Origin: Forficula auricularia
Taxonomy: Eukaryota; Arthropoda; Insecta; Dermaptera; Forficulidae
DNA: 64,000 nucleotides
Direction: 5' to 3'
NCBI GenBank assembly: GCA_024734495.1
Contig: JALMQS010000828.1
Coordinates: forward strand, 4,823,603-4,887,602
A model generated the notes under the pieces. The model saw nothing but the letters and a program-made list of their open reading frames with translations. It did not search any database and was not told the origin of the DNA. A program made the position numbers and the translations under genes. Shown one piece after another: positions 10,030-20,266 of the stretch (position 1 is its first letter; each line of letters begins with the position of its first letter).

Positions 10030-10311
10030 TCAAGTATTTTGGAACATATGGGATACAGATCGTACTTGACCGCTTTTTTTAGTGTCATATATGTGATTAG
10101 GTACTTGTTTTCGGATAAAATAATTAGAAAATTTGGAATATATTACACGGTCAAAAATTCGCCCACTTTCCTGCTCTAATATCGTCAATGCACTGAACAA
10201 TCGTAAGGATTTATCTTCATATTTCCCCGGTGGACTCATCCTTAAATTAAGTAGGGTAGTTACAAATAAGCGTCCCACGCTGTTTGATTGGTCTTCCGCC
10301 CATTGAAGCAA
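10030..10311 (-). CDS. Unrecognised open frame, possible gene or element remnant
   Basis: A 93-codon minus-strand frame starting LLQWAEDQSNSVGRL, without an ATG at its beginning (TTG). It is G+C-richer than its surroundings and has a mixed, protein-like composition (for example LFSALTILEQESGRIFDR, YFIRKQVPNHIY) and no internal repeats. A TAA stops the frame two codons before TTG, and no acceptor AG lies in between. The frame is therefore truncated at the 5' side, perhaps by the palindromic insertion that begins near 10390. I do not recognise the family. Confidence 0.35.
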   Translation of the reverse strand: MLQWAEDQSNSVGRLFVTTLLNLRMSPPGKYEDKSLRLFSALTILEQESGRIFDRVIYSKFSNYFIRKQVPNHIYDTKKSGQVRSVSHMFQNT

Positions 10312-10867
10312 ATTTTAAAATGGACACCTAATTAATGTCAATTTTTTTTAATAACTATTAAAATTTAATAAAATCTTTTAATTAGGCTAAATATAGTTGA
10401 GCCATTTATTTCGTAAGTGGCGTAAGTCCATTTCTTTGTTATTTCGAGATATTTATATTATTTATATTTTATGAATATATGTATTTATATATATATGATA
10501 CAACAAAAATCAATCAAAGATTAAATAAACATTGGTTTTTGTTTATATGTTATTTAAACACTCATCAATCAGAAGACCCAATTGAGAGAGTTCAAGCTTT
10601 CACCGCTAGTTGGCGTTTCTGCAATTTCCAGTTATCAATAGAAACAGGCCTAATAATAATTCTTACAGGGTTTCTTGGAAGTTGTATAATATATTCGAAT
10701 TCTATAAAACTGTTAAAGTTTTTATTTTTGTGATTAATTTGATTAAAGTTTGAATTTTTATTTAAATCACACATAATGTATTATATCTATTTATTGAAAA
10801 CGAACAAATAATGAAATAGTAATTATATTGTATTATTTGTTCGTTTTCAATAAATAAATATAATAAA

Positions 10868-10948
10868 CTAGCTGACGGCCGGGCTTTCGGGCGTCACCTA
10901 GCCCCTGGCGGGGAGCGTCTCATTTTTTATGGTTATAATTTATATAGA
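10868..10948 (-). mobile_element. Short Helitron derivative
   Basis: On the minus strand it begins TC (10948-10947) preceded by A and ends with a GC-rich hairpin (GCCCGAAAGCCCGGC-type) and CTAG (10871-10868) followed by T. Only 81 bp remain between the two ends. The terminal block is shared with 31764-32060 and 58331-58619. Confidence 0.65.
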
Positions 10949-10951
10949 TAA

Positions 10952-11389
10952 TAGCTGACCCGACCATGTGCTGTGACTGACTCTTATCAAAAATTTAAAT
11001 ATATTTGAAAAATAATAATAGTTTTGAAAATAAATTGAAAATGCAAATAATTATAGAATAGGTATTAAAACAGTAAATGAATTATATATTACTTGTCAAA
11101 ATTGTTCCATTAACCAAAAATAATATTGACAGTTGAAAGATTTCCAAAAAGCAATTATCGGCCATCTTGTTTGTTTGCTTTTACCCCCAGAGAGGCGTTG
11201 ACGTTGTTTCCTCGAAAAAATATTTTTTACATTGCACTGGTGTGATATCTATAAAAAAACACTATATATAAAAACACTTGTGTATTTGAATGGAATGTTG
11301 TGTGAAAATTTCAAAGAAATCGGTGAAGAACTTTCGGAGATCCTTCAACGTATCACTTAAGCGTAACAGTACATTTTTATTTATATAGA
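10952..11389 (-). mobile_element. Second Helitron-like element adjoining the first
   Basis: The minus-strand 5' end is TC at 11389-11388 preceded by A, with the same ATATAAATAAAAATG-type start. The interior includes AAATTTCAAAGAAATCGGTG, a block seen in many insect Helitron-type repeats. The 3' border near 10952 (AGCTGACCCGACCATGTG) has only a weak hairpin, so the two pieces may be one rearranged element. Confidence 0.45.
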
Positions 11390-11575
11390 TTATGTGTGAT
11401 TTAAATAAAAATTCAAACTTTATACATATTTTGATATATTATATTTATTTTGGCATGAGGGTATTGTACTCCAGAGACTGTGATATTATAAACATGAAAA
11501 GAAGACATCTATGCCTAAGTAAATTTTTTTCAAAATTGGACTTACGCCACTTTCAAAATAAATGGCTCCTTTTAG

Positions 11576-12253
11576 TATCAAATATTTTTTGCCATTTAAG
11601 TATTTTTTGTATAATAATAAATTTGAATATAATTGCCAATTGGTTGTTGCAGCCTCAATTTCAGTTATTCATTTTCATTTTTATATACACAAATAAATAG
11701 AAAGAATTTAAAATACTGACTTTTATTATATGTATATTCTTTTCTAGTAATTTTTCTCGCTCGCTTACTCCAGACACCAATTGTTTATTCTTTTTTGGTA
11801 TTTATTTTTACACGTTTATTATTTGGAACGTTTTGTTTTACTCTACAATAACTTAGGTTGTCGTACTTATATTTAACTCTTCATTTATTTAATGGCAAAT
11901 TCAAACAAAAATGGATAAAAATAGACTTGTTCCACGCCAACCGAATTGTTAATAATTTCTAAAAAGAAAATTTACCGACAAGTCTTTTTTCGCCTCCGTT
12001 ATTAAGAATCTTTTATAACTAAATTTAATAAAAAAGCTCCAGTGGAAAAGGAAGCGAGTATATCTACAAAGGAAATATTCCGTTGACGCAAAGTTTACTT
12101 TAAGTTTTTATAAAATGTTTGTAGATACTTGGGAAAATTACAAATAATTCGAGAAAATGAACTTCAAGTAATTTAAATTTTTTTGTAAAAGGATGTTTGA
12201 ATATGATAATAATAATAATAAGAAAATTTACTAAGGGCCGGTTTCATAAGAAA
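11576..12253. other. AT-rich intergenic stretch
   Basis: No repeat partner or credible gene found. A short (AAT)n run lies at about 12207-12222. Confidence 0.5.
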
Positions 12254-12600
12254 TAAGCTGTTGTATTCTGATGTGGCCATCCACTTGACTTTACCATAGC
12301 AACCTGGCCCCTCACTTATATTTAATATTTAATAAAATTATTTATAATCATCTAAGTGGAGGGGGGTTAGTTTTTCCATTTTTAGACTCCTGGAGGCCCA
12401 GTGATTATGTATACAAAATTTGGTTGAGTTTGGTACAAGAGCCTATATTTTCATTTTTGACCCCCCCCCCCACCAATTTTGGGCGGTTAGTTTTTGCATT
12501 TTTAGATTAATGTGGACCCACTGATTATGTATACAAAATTTGGTTGAGTTTAGTATAAGGACATATATTTTCATTTCCAGGACCCATAGGTGAGGGCCAT
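12254..12600 (+). repeat. Family Y repeat, partial copy
   Basis: Starts AATAAGCTG..., GATGTGGCCATCCACTTGAC, CTTTACCATA, as in the copies at 42684 and 45914. It carries two tandem sub-blocks of about 120 bp, each with TTAGTTTTTGCATTTTTAGA and ATGTATACAAAATTTGGTTG, plus a C-run (about 12462-12474). Confidence 0.75.
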
Positions 12601-12931
12601 GATTTTAACTGTTAAAATGCATTTATTTGTATTTATTTTTTTAATATTTTAATGTATTATATTTATTTATTATTATATAATATTATTTAAAATAACTGAT
12701 TGCTAGAATTTGGAATTCCTATTTAACTTCTAATGGAAAATCACAATTGGATAAAACATACAAAAATAAAACTATTTATTTGCACAGAAATTTTCTCTGG
12801 AGAGAGACGGAATGGTAGAACTTTTAATAGAAAGTAATGGAAGGCAGCTCAGGGGTAGTGAGGAAAGAAAAATTAACACGTATCAAATAAGGTGTAATTT
12901 ATTGGAATCCTTTCTCTTTTCCTTTCAAACC

Positions 12932-12964
12932 GACGTTTCGGAGGATTCTTCCCTCCTTCTTCAG
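12932..12964 (-). ncRNA. Hammerhead-like motif, intact core
   Basis: Minus strand CTGAAGA (12964-12958), extra A, stem GGAGG/CCTCC, GAAAC then GTC (12934-12932). Confidence 0.55.
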
Positions 12965-13191
12965 GGTTTCAAGGGGTCAATGAAGGAACAAATAAAATGC
13001 TTCCTTCCTCTCTCCACAGTAAAACTTTTTTCTTCCTAGCAGAAGCATAGAAAGAGAATTTTATTTTCTTCTTTTTTTAATTATTATAATGTTTTTCTAT
13101 GCTTCTGCTAAGGAAGAAAAAAGTTTTAAACACTGCTGTGGAGACAGGAAAGAAGCATTTTATTTGTTTATTTCATTGACCCCTTGAAACC

Positions 13192-13223
13192 CTGAAGAAG
13201 GAGGGAGAATCCTCCGAAGCGTC
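13192..13223 (+). ncRNA. Hammerhead-like motif, mutated core
   Basis: CTGAAGA (13192-13198) and stem GGAGG/CCTCC, but GAAAC has become GAAGC (13216-13220). Confidence 0.5.
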
Positions 13224-13325
13224 GGTTTGAAAGGAAAGGAGGAAATAATCCATTAAATTACACCTTTTTGGATATGTGTTGATTTTTTCTTTCCTCACTA
13301 GCCCTGGGCTGCCTTCCATTACTTT

Positions 13326-14673
13326 CAATAAAAATATTTATTTATAAAAATGTATATTAATATAAAACTTACCTGCATTAAAAAATTATTAGTCGGCTTA
13401 CATAGCCATTTGAAATAGTTAATAGTATGTATATTTGTATATTGTAGTGGGTTGATGGAGTTATATTTCTATATGGATGAAGGGCATTATTAAAAGAAAA
13501 GAGGTGATAATGGCCAAAGACCTGACCTGAAGAATATATTTTCAATTAAAATAAAAAAAAATTAACATAAACAAATGAAATTAAATAAAAAATGAAATAA
13601 TATTAAATTTAAATATTATTTTTAAAATATATTTCTATATATGGTAAGCACATATGCATTAATATCATAAAGAGAAGTTTTCTTTTCAATTAATGAATGC
13701 ATTGTGTGATCTCTTATGTTAAAATTATCACTTGAGAAATGTATTTAAAAGAAAAATAATTTTTATTACCTTTACTAAAATTAGATTCGAATAATTTGTA
13801 AAATTATTGGCCCCAATTATCTAGAGATGTGTCTTTTGAAGCAGCAGCGTTACAAATGAATTCAAACGTCTTCAACAATCCCTACAACAATAAGAATGCA
13901 ATAATTAGTTAAATTTCAAATTCAAATTTAAATTCAAACCTAAAATTATGTATTTAAAATGAAAATATATTAAATGATTATAATTTCTACTGTTTGAATT
14001 TATAATTAAAGTCATTGCTAGGACAATTATTGGGGACTTCAATCAGTGGCATATAACCACAGGGGGAGGGTTTCGAATCGCCCAATGAGATAAAAAAAAA
14101 AAAATAGTGTTTATTCATATAATATATATAAAATGTAGAATCGAGGGGGGGGGTTTACGACCCCCCCCCTGACCCTTTGAAGTAAAGGGACTGGGCCCCC
14201 CATCCATGGACCATGTTGTCTGCTTTTTGTAATGAAGTCTTTTGTTTTCATTCTAAAATTTATATAAAATGTTAATTTTTTGCTCACTATTTTAACCATG
14301 ACCCCCACATGAAATTTCGGCCCCGGGTCCCAAAATCTGAAGCGGGCCCTTTATTATAGAATAAGTATGTGTTTTTTATGAAGTGGAAAAAGTTGGTCAC
14401 CTTCGCCCTTTTTTTTATAACATCCTCCCATGAAAAATAATGTCACACCCTGGCCTGGGTCCTGGATCCACAGGTGCACCTGGACCCCCCTTGTAGGGCC
14501 CAAGCTTAAAATATACAGTATTTTAGCCATTTTTGAGATTCAATTTTCATGCTCAATTAAAGTATTTGACCATTCTTGTATCATGAATTAAAAATATAAT
14601 TTAATTAATATTGGTTTTAGGGAACATACACCCAATATAACTGTAGTGGGAACTACGAACATAAGTCCTCCGG
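13326..14673. other. AT-rich stretch with G/C-run fragments
   Basis: From about 14040 to 14500 there are GC-rich pieces with G and C runs (GGGGGGGGG, CCCCCCCC around 14144-14172) and phrases such as CAGTGGCATATAACC that resemble decayed hAT ends. No paired ends or target duplication could be matched. No gene seen. Confidence 0.4.
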
Positions 14674-15146
14674 AACAATAAAACTCTTCTTACCATTCTT
14701 ATAAAAAACTAAACCAACATTAAACAATAACTAATACATATTTTAACATTTTAATGCGAAGTTACAACACAGTTTCTGAGATAATAATGAAAAATTTACA
14801 CTAAACACAAGTTGTCAACAACGCATATATTTAACCTAAAAAGTAGATTAACTTTAGTACTTTTTTGACGTTTTTTCGCTTCAGCCATTGTCGCAATAGC
14901 TTTTAAACATTTATTAAGAACTTTTTGTTTAATAAATCGACCTTTATAATGTATTTTATCTGTCAATTCAATGATAAAAAATATTCAAGCTCGAACAATG
15001 TTGCCAGATTTATCAAACGAGCACGGGATTGGCTAGTAGTGGTACATAATCAGCAAAAAGTTTTGGGTTTATGAATTATGAATCCTTATGCTGTTCTATA
15101 TACTCTAACTTAACTCTTTGCTAGAATTGTCGCGAAACAACTACCT
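14674..15146. mobile_element. Family Z element, truncated copy
   Basis: Matches the Z elements from AACTCTTCTTACCATTCTTA to the terminal GAAACAACTACCT, followed by TA (15147-15148). The other end is missing. It contains an intact copy of the family's short open frame. Confidence 0.75.
14796..14888 (-). CDS. Short conserved open frame of family Z
   Basis: ATG at 14888, TAA at 14798-14796, 30 codons beginning MAEAKKRQKSTKVN. The same frame is open at 29804-29896 and 39168-39260 with only a few changes near the end. It is lysine-rich at the start and hydrophobic at the end. It may be the remains of a transposase first exon. Function unknown. Confidence 0.4.
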   Translation of the reverse strand: MAEAKKRQKSTKVNLLFRLNICVVDNLCLV

Positions 15147-15936
15147 TAATATATTAATTAATTTTAGTTTTTCTGATAAACTGTGTGATGTTTCATTCAT
15201 TTCAAAATGACTTCATTAATTACATTTTGATTTGGAACATTATGGTTTCAGTTGAAACGCTTTTTTAATGATAAAATTCATTTTAGGATCAATCTGCAAT
15301 ATTAAAAAATAAAAAAACAGAGAAAAAACCCCTATTGGGGGAAAGGGTTCAGCCCTTCCGTGTCCTACTATCTATACATACTTTTTTTTCTCTTTATCCG
15401 TATTTGAAATCTTTTTGATAATTTTCTCTCTCGTTTTAAAAAGAGGACGAAAAATTTCCATTCCATTGAATTAGAGACGAAAGAACATAGAAAAAAAAGA
15501 AAGAAATAATTAATGATTCTTAATTAAAGGGAAGACCTCGTTCTGGATTAAAAGAAGAGAGAGTGAGAGCAGTTTTGATAGGAATTTTTCGCCTTCATTT
15601 TCTTCTTCGAGTTGAGCTCAACTTGAAACTCATAATCAAGATATGGAGATTAAAGTAAAGCAATTTGTTATATATTTTTTTTTTAGGAAAATTCTGACCT
15701 TTATGCTCTTGTATGTTACAATTCTCTGGGGAGATCTTTCGCTATGCATTTCAAAAGAAAAATCTAAAACATGTTGAGAAATCTTCATTTTTACCCGGAG
15801 AAAATATATTTCCCTTAAAAAGATGTAAATTCACCTAGCTATCTTTAGTGTGAACAAGAGAAGAAAGCAAAATAAAGTGGGCTTTCTTGGCGTACAATAC
15901 CAATTTCAATACACAAAGATGGAATCTCTTTCTTTT
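15147..15936. other. Intergenic stretch, nothing recognised
   Basis: AT-rich with a purine-rich segment (about 15415-15570). No repeat partner seen. Confidence 0.5.
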
Positions 15937-15977
15937 TTAACCGACTTCAAAAAAGGAGGAAGTTCTCTATTCGACTG

Positions 15978-16010
<33 letters not shown>

Positions 16011-16290
16011 TTTTTATTTTTTTTTTTTGTGCCTATGTTACCTCATATCTCCGCCAATTGTGAACCGATTTTGAAAATTTTTTTTGCATTGGGTCCAGTC
16101 TAGCTTCCGATTGGTCCCATTTTTTTTTTCGTTTTTTTTCATAGGTATTAGACCTTTTTTATTAGGTTTGTTTAGACCTAGCCTCTTTGTTTATGAACCG
16201 ATTTCGATGGTTATTTTTTTATCCGAAAGGGGTGTCTTAGGGATGGTGTCATATTAATTTGGTCAAGTTCTGATGATATGATCACTATTG
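15937..16290 (+). repeat. Dispersed repeat beginning TTTTAACCGACTTCAAAAAA
   Basis: Shares AACCGACTT, GGAGGAAGTTCTCTATTCGA, CTCCGCCAATTGTGA and CAGTCTAGCTTCCGATTGGT with 63486-63735. A long poly-T tract (about 15979-16028) sits inside. This motif is widespread in insect genomes in my experience; the superfamily is uncertain. Confidence 0.65.
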
Positions 16291-16311
16291 ATAACATCAC
16301 TAAAAAGAGAA

Positions 16312-16697
16312 AATAAAAATAATTTTTAAGAAAAAATAAAAACCGACTTCAAAAAATTAAATGCAACAAAATAAAATACACTAAAAGGTATAAAATAATT
16401 ATTATCTTATTTAGTTACAACTAAACGACGAAATATTAACATGAAATTACTTTTTGAAGTTGGTGCCAAACATATACCTTTTATGAATCGCACTCGACGG
16501 ATCTTAGTACGTTTGGCGGAGTACGCTCGCTTATAGGTATAGTTTGTTTGGTACCGACTTCAAAAAGTAATTTCATGTTAATATTTCGTCGTTTAGTTGT
16601 AACTAAATAAGATAATAATTATTTTATACCTTTTTATTTGTTGCATTTAATTTTTTGAATTCGGTTTTTATTTTTTCTTAAAAATTATTTTTATTGC
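16312..16697. repeat. Foldback repeat with 75-bp unique loop
   Basis: The arms of about 165 bp (AAACCGACTTCAAAAAATTA, TTAGTTACAACTAAACGACG, GAAATTACTTTTTGAAG) are inverted at 16552-16695. The loop (about 16478-16550) is GC-richer and different from the arms. The arm shares the AACCGACTTC start with the repeat at 15937. Confidence 0.75.
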
Positions 16698-17285
16698 ATA
16701 AAGAAGACTTATCCTGACAGTGATTATAGATTTTTTAAGCGAAACTTTAGCCCTGAGGTCAGGAGAAAGCCTTTGGCCTTTTTATTTTGTTGTTTACAGA
16801 ATTATAACCTTGACTGCCCTTTGGCTTTCTCAAGGAAAAAATTTATCTTTGTCCTTATTTATAAGTAAGTGGAGAAACACTGCGAAACCGAGGTTGTTTA
16901 TAGCTATCTCAAATCAATCAAAGGGGATTTGCCAGGGGCATAGTTAGAGGGAGCAAAGAGGCAGTGCCCCCCTACAAAACTCATTGCCCCCTGCCTCCTA
17001 AAAAAATTGAAACTCCATTAATACGACTCATCACTTATGTATTTCTCATTAAATTATTTCGTTACTTCCAAAAAGATAGTTGATCTCTAATCAAAAAGTT
17101 TTTATTTTGTCGGCAGAAACAGAGTTGTTGATTTATAAAGAGAACCAAAGAGGTTATTTATTTATTTTATTTATTCATTTATTGCATATATAGAATTATT
17201 GAAATTCAATACAAGGGTTGAGAGAAATTAAATTGTGAACACATACAATACAGTACAGTACAATATAGTGCTTGTATATTGCCAA
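16698..17285. other. Intergenic stretch with small repeat fragments
   Basis: About 16930-17000 holds a GGGGCATAGTTAGAGGG...GCCCCCCTAC fragment resembling decayed hAT ends. About 17120-17155 matches the terminal part of the palindrome at 1-508. A 75-codon open frame at 16720-16947 has no recognisable content. Confidence 0.4.
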
Positions 17286-17436
17286 CCGGGATTGGAATTA
17301 GGTGTACACCGTCTTTGGAATTATTTGGAATTACTTTGGAATTCATTAGATAATCTATTGTCATCTATTGTCTTATACTTGGAAATGAAAGTGGAAGTGG
17401 AAGTAGGTGTACACAATTTTAGGTCGCGGTTCACTC
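17286..17436 (+). mobile_element. Diverged hAT MITE of the GGAAATATTT family
   Basis: Retains GATTGGAATTAGGTGTACAC at the left and GGAAGTAGGTGTACACAA, TTTTAGGTCGCGGTTCACTCCTC at the right, as in the copies at 19903 and 28562. The internal repeats are few and degraded. The target duplication was not identified. Confidence 0.6.
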
Positions 17437-17482
17437 CTCAAAAGTAAACTCATTTTAAATAGTATATTTTATAAAGAGTTTA

Positions 17483-17941
17483 GCTTAGAAAACAGGAAGT
17501 TGCTATTGAAGACATATGTATGGAGCTTAGCCTTTACGGGTGTGAAACCTGAACAATTAGAAAAGCGGAGAGAAAGAGATTAGAGGCTTTCGAAATGTGG
17601 TGCTACAGAAGAATGGTGAATATCAAATGGATGGATAAAATTACAAATGAAGAAGTTCTTGGAAGAATCGGAGAAAGAAGAACCTTGTGGAAGAGTCTGA
17701 AGAAGAGAAGAGGTCAGATGATGGGGCACACCCTGAGACATGGGGGACTGCTTAGGGATATCTTGAAGGGGGAGGGGGGAAAGAAAGGGGAAGGGAGGAC
17801 CCAGATTAACATACTTCAAACCAAATAATTAGGATAGGATGCCAGACATTAGAGAGGTCAAACAGCTGGCGGGGGACAGAGTCGAGTGGAAACGGATTGT
17901 TGCATCAAACCAGTCTTAGGACTGTATACTCAATGATGATG
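17483..17941 (+). mobile_element. 5'-truncated non-LTR retrotransposon insertion
   Basis: Bounded by a perfect 12-bp target duplication ATAAAGAGTTTA (17471-17482 and 17942-17953) inside the tandem array. It encodes the C-terminal tail of a LINE polyprotein and ends in AATGATGATGAT-type short repeats rather than poly-A. The length of 459 bp and loss of everything 5' are typical of target-primed reverse transcription. Confidence 0.9.
17487..17919 (+). pseudogene. LINE reverse transcriptase C-terminal region, broken
   Basis: Readable pieces are LLLKTYVWSLA, then after a frame change SLYGCET, an in-frame TGA where Trp is expected, TIRKAERKRLEAFEMWCYRR, MDKITNEEVLGRIGERR, then GHTLRHGGLLRDILKG, and in a further frame VKQLAGDRVEWKRIV. 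This is the widespread insect endonuclease-reverse transcriptase tail with the WCYRRM and GHxLRH motifs. At least two frameshifts and one stop make it inactive. Exact clade not assigned. Confidence 0.85.
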
Positions 17942-18883
17942 ATAAAGAGTTTAAAAGATTTACTTTCGTTGGAATATTTCTAAAAAAAAAATTACTTTTT
18001 TTAACCCTCTCTAAACAGGAAGAATGATACAAAGGGGACCCTTATCAACTTAATTGAAAATAAAATATTAATTTGCAAAAAGTAAACTCATATTAAATAG
18101 TATATTTTATAAAGTGTTTAAAAGATTTACTTTCGTTGGAATATCTCTAAAAAAATTACTTTTTTAACCCTCTCTAAAAAGGAAGAATGATACAAAGGGG
18201 GACCCTTATCAACTTAATTGAAAATAAAATATTAATTTTCAAAAAAAGTAAACTCATTTTAAATAGTATATTTTATAAAGTGTTTAAAAAGATTTACTTT
18301 CGTTGGAATATCTCTAAAAAAATTACTTTTTTAACCCTCTCTAAAAGGAAGAATGATACAAAGGGGGACCCTTATCAACTTAATTGAAAATAAAATATTA
18401 ATTTTCAAAAAAGTAAACTCATATTAAATAGTATATTTTATAAAGTGTTTAAAAGATTTACTTTCGTTGGAATATCTCTATAAAATTACTTTTTTAACCC
18501 TCTCTAAAAAGGAAGAATGATACAAAGGGGGACCCTTATCAACTTAATTGAAAATAAAATATTAATTTTCAAAAAAGTAAACTCATTTTAAATAGTATAT
18601 TTTATAAAGAGTTTAAAAGATTTACTTTCGTTGGAATATCTCTAAAAAAAAATTACTTTTTTAACCCTCTCTAAACAGGAAGAATGATACAAAGGGGGAC
18701 CCTTATCAACTTAATTGAAAATAAAATATTAATTTACAAAAAAGTAAACTCATTTTAAATAGTATATTTTATAAAGAGTTTAAAAGATTTACTTTCGTTG
18801 GAATATCTCTAAAAAAATTACTTTTTTTAACCCTCTCTAAAAAGGAAGAATGATACAAAGGGGGACCCTTTTCAACTTAATTG

Positions 18884-19363
18884 AAAATATCATATTTTTT
18901 ATTTAAATAATCAAATATAATGTTCCTCTTCCGCATCATGTTTTTTTTTTCAAAATCTTCCCACTAAAATTTAAAAAAATGATTAAAATAAAAAAAAACA
19001 TTGTTTTAAATATAAACATGGATAGGAAGTAGATATTTATTGGCCGGATGCTCAAATTATTGTAAAAATAAAAAAATATGTAAATTTATGGTAAATTTGG
19101 AAATTAAAAAACATTTGTTCACAACTTTGAACAAAATGTTTTAATTTCTAAATTTAAATTTACATATTTATTTTTTATTTTTACAATTATTTGAGCAGCA
19201 TCGAGCAATAAATAAATACTCCCTACCCATGTTTATATTTAAAACAATGTTCTTTTTTTATTTTAATGATTATTTTAAATTTTAGTGGGAAAATTTTGAA
19301 AAGAATCTATGACGTGGAAGAGGAATATTAAATTTGATTGTGTAAATAAAAAATATGATATCA
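18884..19363. repeat. Foldback element, arms about 230 bp
   Basis: ATATCATATTTTTTATTTAA at the left is matched inverted by the block ending at about 19362. Inner blocks CCACTAAAATTTAAA, GATAGGAAGTAGATATTTATT and TGTAAATTTATGGTAAATTT also mirror. The hairpin tip is near 19120-19140. It starts exactly where the 165-bp array ends. Confidence 0.8.
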
Positions 19364-19902
19364 CATATATCAATATAATTAGTATTTTTCAACCAAAAAA
19401 CGTAAATAATTTTAGCAAGTAGTTATTTATTTTCATGATTTATTGGTTTTCCGAGAGCAAACAAATTTATAAATTTTTTCCTCAATTTGCTTTTTAATGA
19501 GCCTAATGTGAGGGACAAGGCCTCTCTGGTTGAGGTTGAGTTCTTTTTAACTTTATTTATTTATTTAGTCAGTGGGTTGAAATGCCCTGGCAAGATAGAA
19601 CGACGCGTGTATAAATAGTCTCGATTTCGAACAGCATTCGAACTTGAGGACGATTCACTAGGTGAATGAGTGATCTAGGTTACCGATTTAGCATTCCAAC
19701 GAAAAACGCTTTTAATATCGAATTGATTAAATAAGAAAAAAATTGTGTTTTCCCCTTTGGCTTTATAAATAAATATAAAGGGTATTTAAAGATTATCGGA
19801 AATAAAATTTAGAAATAGATAGTGACCCTGGATTGAATTAGCATATATAGTAATACTCGTAAATAGCATATTCGTGGTTTAGGCCGAAAATATATAACTA
19901 CC
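19364..19902. other. Intergenic stretch, nothing recognised
   Basis: Single-copy-looking sequence. The phrase CCCTTTGGCTTTATAAATAA at about 19756 recurs at about 21038, suggesting a small dispersed repeat. Confidence 0.45.
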
Positions 19903-20266
19903 CGAGGGGTGATCCGCGATTGGAAGTAGGTGTACACCTCTTTGGAAGTATTTTGGAAATATTTGGAAGTATTTGGAAATATTTGGAAGCATTTGGAAAT
20001 ATTTGGAAGTACTTGGAAATATTTGGAATTACTTGGAAATTTTTGGAATTTCTTGGAAATATGTGCAATTACTTGGAAATATTTGCAATTACTTGGAAAC
20101 ATTTGGAAGTACTTGGAATATCTGGAAGTGCTTGGAAATATTTGAAAGTACTTGGAAATATTTGGAAGCACTTGGAAGTACTTGGAAATATTTGGAAGTA
20201 CTCGGAAATATTTCGAAATACAAGTGGAAGTAGGTGTACAGCATATTAGGTAGCGGTTCACCCTCG
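19903..20266 (+). mobile_element. hAT MITE with internal GGAAATATTTGGAAGTACTT repeats
   Basis: The ends CGAGGGGTGATCCGCGATTG and, inverted, CGAGGGTGAACCGCTACC flank conserved subterminal GGAAGTAGGTGTACA (inverted as TGTACACCTACTTCC). The 8-bp duplications TAACTACC (19895-19902) and TATCTACC (20267-20274) differ at one base. The interior is a roughly 10- and 20-bp tandem repeat that is open in several frames on both strands; those frames are artefacts. Confidence 0.85.

Larger units (their letters stand above)
10390..11575. repeat. Inverted-repeat element interrupted by Helitron sequences
   Basis: GAGCCATTTATTTCGTAAGT with GGCGTAAGTCCA (10391-10430) is inverted at 11530-11572. Inner blocks also match inverted: AAAGTTTGAATTTTTATTTAAA (10745 onward) and its complement near 11393-11424. 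A smaller hairpin TTATTGAAAACGAACAAATAAT lies at about 10791-10853. The Helitron pieces at 10868-11389 sit in the middle. Confidence 0.65.
12828..13325. repeat. Palindromic foldback element with hammerhead-like pair
   Basis: The arms of about 235 bp are inverted around 13075: AGTAATGGAAGGCAGC at the left end and GCTGCCTTCCATTACT at the right end. Same family as 5673-5914 in the motif region, but with different outer sequence. Confidence 0.85.
17439..18895. repeat. Tandem array, unit about 165 bp, about six copies
   Basis: Unit starts at AAGTAAACTCAT...; successive units begin near 17439, 18081, 18249, 18412, 18576 and 18742. Each contains TTACTTTCGTTGGAATAT, AACCCTCTCTAAA and GATACAAAGGGGGACCC. 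The first unit is enlarged by the LINE insertion at 17483-17941; subtracting it restores the period. Units are highly similar, so the array is young or homogenised. A 66-codon open frame across it is incidental. Confidence 0.9.

Noticed and set aside
13340..13380. Good donor GCAG|GTAAGT on the minus strand near 13371
   Set aside because: The sequence upstream is itself acceptor-like and AT-rich with no open exon, so no exon can be drawn.
16930..17000. Possible hAT element with GGGGCATAG and GCCCCC blocks
   Set aside because: No matching inverted ends or 8-bp duplication could be found. The same holds for 7211-7457, 14040-14500 and 51564-51640.
17439..18895. 165-bp array considered as a ribozyme-bearing retrozyme
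   Set aside because: I looked for CTGANGA with GAAA in hammerhead order on both strands of the unit. GAAA occurs near CCAACGAAAG on the minus strand but no CTGANGA lies at a usable distance.
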